The position numbers were made by a program, and so were the translations under genes. From UBA1151 sp963579925 (GTDB lineage Bacteria > Chloroflexota > Dehalococcoidia > Lucifugimonadales > Lucifugimonadaceae): 7,314 bases of DNA. The stretch is from positions 1 to 7,314 of the forward strand of contig CAUZJA010000147.1 in assembly GCA_963579925.1 (NCBI GenBank). Direction: 5' to 3'. Below are positions 6,364 to 7,314 of this stretch, piece by piece; the stretch's first letter is position 1; each line of letters begins with the position of its first letter. Below the pieces are notes generated by a model, which was given only the letters and a program-made list of their open reading frames with translations, was not told the origin of the DNA and did no database searches.

Positions 6364-6406
6364 CTCCATACGGCCCGTTCTGATACTCCATTTGGCGCTC
6401 CATTTG
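6364..6406. repeat. CTCCATTTG direct repeats upstream of ileS leader
   Basis: CTCCATTTG occurs at 6386-6394 and again at 6398-6406 with GCG between them, a 12-bp period. A shorter CTCCAT at 6364-6369 lies 22 bp to the left, about two helical turns. The copies sit just upstream of the T-box on the side where the ileS promoter must be, and may bind a regulator of ileS or of the divergent lipoprotein gene. Confidence 0.4.
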
Positions 6407-6411
6407 AACTG

Positions 6412-6458
6412 GCGGGAACATTCCCGCGACGAATTTCGTCTTAGTTTGTGAAGCCTTC
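6412..6458. promoter_or_regulatory. Three abutting inverted repeats in the divergent intergenic region
   Basis: GCGGGAA-CA-TTCCCGC (6412-6427, 7-bp arms), immediately followed by GACGAA-T-TTCGTC (6428-6440, 6-bp arms), then GAAG-C-CTTC (6450-6458). None is followed by a T-run in a position that makes a clear terminator, and the spacing is operator-like. The whole gap 6331-6506 between the divergent ileS leader and the lipoprotein contains these dyads and the direct repeats at 6364-6406; I could not assign convincing -35/-10 pairs on either strand and see no small gene. Confidence 0.4.
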
Positions 6459-6506
6459 AAAAACAACGAACTAAAAAACTCCAGACCCACAACAAAGACA
6501 AAAACA

Positions 6507-7314
6507 ATGAACCTCAAACAGATCACCATAACCCTCGCAGGACTCGGCATCATGGCCATAGCAGCCGTGGGTTGCGCATCCGACGCAGTCAACGCCAGCG
6601 ACGAGCTAAATAATGAAGATGCACCGGCAATCGGCGCACCCGCAGACCCATCAGGAAACCAGGGCATCGCAGTCGGCGAAATCAATCCTGGCACCCCTGA
6701 CTCATCAACCTCCACGCCCATCGACTACCCCATTCTTGACCCGGGCATCGGAAACGGTGAGATCATGATCCCAGTCGAGGCCGACGGCGGCATCGGTGAC
6801 GGCGCTGGCCCAATCCCGGCCCACCCGATCGAGTTGCCAGTTGGTGAGGGTCTCCCCACCTATGAAGAGTGGCTCAAGGAAATCGCAACTACTTCTCCCG
6901 TACAGCTGCCCGTGATCGAGGGCGACGATGGACTCATCGCAGTTCTGCTCCCAGTGATTGAGGACGACGGTGGACTCATTGCAGTCCAACTGCCAGTAAT
7001 CGAAGTTGAAGAGGTAATCGTGCCGCTGCTCTGCATGAGCACCAAGGCGGTACAGATGCCGATCGAGTTCCACTTCGGCCAGGACGCGACGCCAACCGGA
7101 TTCGATGGCATCAACTCCGCATCCTGCATGTTCCAGGAAGACATTGAGAAGATCACGGTTGTCCTGACGGGCGTCGACGGCGGCCCAAGCCACGTCGAGA
7201 CCTGGGGACTGCCAGAAGTGAGCAGCTCAGTCAGCTTCCCGTTGCCTGCCGACTGGTTCTCCATGGCAACCCGAGCATGGCTCGGCGCCGGCGAGTACAA
7301 CCGCGAGATGATCG
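6507..7314 (+). CDS. Lipoprotein with 14-residue tandem repeats (runs off right edge)
   Basis: From the ATG at 6507 the plus strand stays open for 269 codons to the window end. Residues 1-23 form a lipoprotein signal peptide: MNLKQ, a hydrophobic core (ITITLAGLGIMAIAAV) and G-C with the lipidated cysteine C23. A low-complexity acidic, Pro/Gly/Ser-rich tether follows to about residue 115. Residues 133-166 hold two full copies of a 14-residue unit, QLPVIEGDDGLIAV and LLPVIEDDGGLIAV, and a third partial copy QLPVIE; degenerate versions (IPVEADGGIG, IELPVGEG) precede them. From about residue 172 (VPLLCMSTKAVQMPIEFHF) a more ordinary globular region begins, with cysteines in LLCM and SASCMF that could pair. 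It is probably anchored at the cell surface. I do not recognise the family and assign no function. No Shine-Dalgarno is visible before the ATG (an A/C-rich leader), which is unusual here. It is divergent from ileS. Confidence 0.8.
   Translation, partial: MNLKQITITLAGLGIMAIAAVGCASDAVNASDELNNEDAPAIGAPADPSGNQGIAVGEINPGTPDSSTSTPIDYPILDPGIGNGEIMIPVEADGGIGDGAGPIPAHPIELPVGEGLPTYEEWLKEIATTSPVQLPVIEGDDGLIAVLLPVIEDDGGLIAVQLPVIEVEEVIVPLLCMSTKAVQMPIEFHFGQDATPTGFDGINSASCMFQEDIEKITVVLTGVDGGPSHVETWGLPEVSSSVSFPLPADWFSMATRAWLGAGEYNREMI
6903..7004 (+). repeat. 42-bp in-frame tandem repeat (2.4 copies)
   Basis: Unit 1 spans 6903-6944, unit 2 6945-6986 and a partial unit 3 6987-7004. The protein unit LPVIE-x-D-x-GLIAV is better conserved than the DNA: synonymous third positions differ (for example GTG/GTA, ATC/ATT, GAG/GAA), so the duplication is not recent or has been kept by selection on the protein. 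Confidence 0.85.

Noticed and set aside
6308..6721. Minus-strand 137-residue open frame
   Set aside because: It overlaps the lipoprotein signal peptide antisense and ends in T-box stem I; composition is low-complexity and it has no family features.
6705..7300. Two minus-strand open frames (6705-7193 and 6860-7300) with repetitive proteins
   Set aside because: They are antisense shadows of the plus-strand lipoprotein; their repeats come from the 42-bp repeat read backwards, and they have no recognisable domain.
1..7314. CRISPR array, tRNA, rRNA, transposase or defence genes
   Set aside because: None of the expected signatures was found; the repeats present are too short and few for CRISPR, and all long frames are accounted for.

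Overview
The window suggests a free-living bacterium with moderate-to-high GC, most plausibly a Chloroflexota-type lineage. This taxon guess is inference: it rests on a transcriptional T-box in front of ileS, the long IleRS type with a C-terminal DUF5915-like tail, two Sec/lipobox lipoproteins and a sulfatase. No rRNA or other decisive marker is present.

Layout, left to right. (1) 1-105, minus: the first 35 codons of a lipoprotein that runs off the left edge. (2) 106-334: a regulatory gap carrying a perfect TGTGA-N6-TCACA dyad and an 8-bp direct repeat with an 11-bp period, both upstream of that lipoprotein. (3) 335-1822, minus: a type I (formylglycine) sulfatase without a signal peptide. (4) 1919-2734, minus: a PP2C/PPM-type protein phosphatase whose real start is probably a TTG behind a perfect Shine-Dalgarno. 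(5) 2822-5986, minus: isoleucyl-tRNA synthetase, complete. (6) 6011-6330, minus: a class I T-box riboswitch with an AUC (Ile) specifier, UGGU antiterminator bulge and intrinsic terminator; a GC-rich palindromic repeat of a dispersed type is inserted in its linker. (7) 6331-6506: a divergent intergenic region packed with short direct and inverted repeats. (8) 6507-7314, plus: a second lipoprotein, open at the right edge, containing 14-residue tandem repeats.

How they work together. ileS, the phosphatase and the sulfatase lie in the same direction with gaps of 87 and 96 nt, so a T-box-led transcript could reach all three, although a GC hairpin after ileS and a possible internal -10 before the sulfatase allow uncoupling. 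Read-through would make ileS, and perhaps the downstream genes, respond to uncharged tRNA-Ile. The functional link between the synthetase, phosphatase and sulfatase is not evident; they may simply be neighbours.

The most interesting observation is that the IleRS has altered class I signature motifs: GVHH in place of HIGH, EMHKS in place of KMSKS, and DGQGLW where canonical enzymes have D(C/T)HGLP. The GxHH swap is the feature reported for mupirocin hyper-resistant IleRS2 enzymes. I found no defence system, CRISPR array, transposase, tRNA or rRNA.
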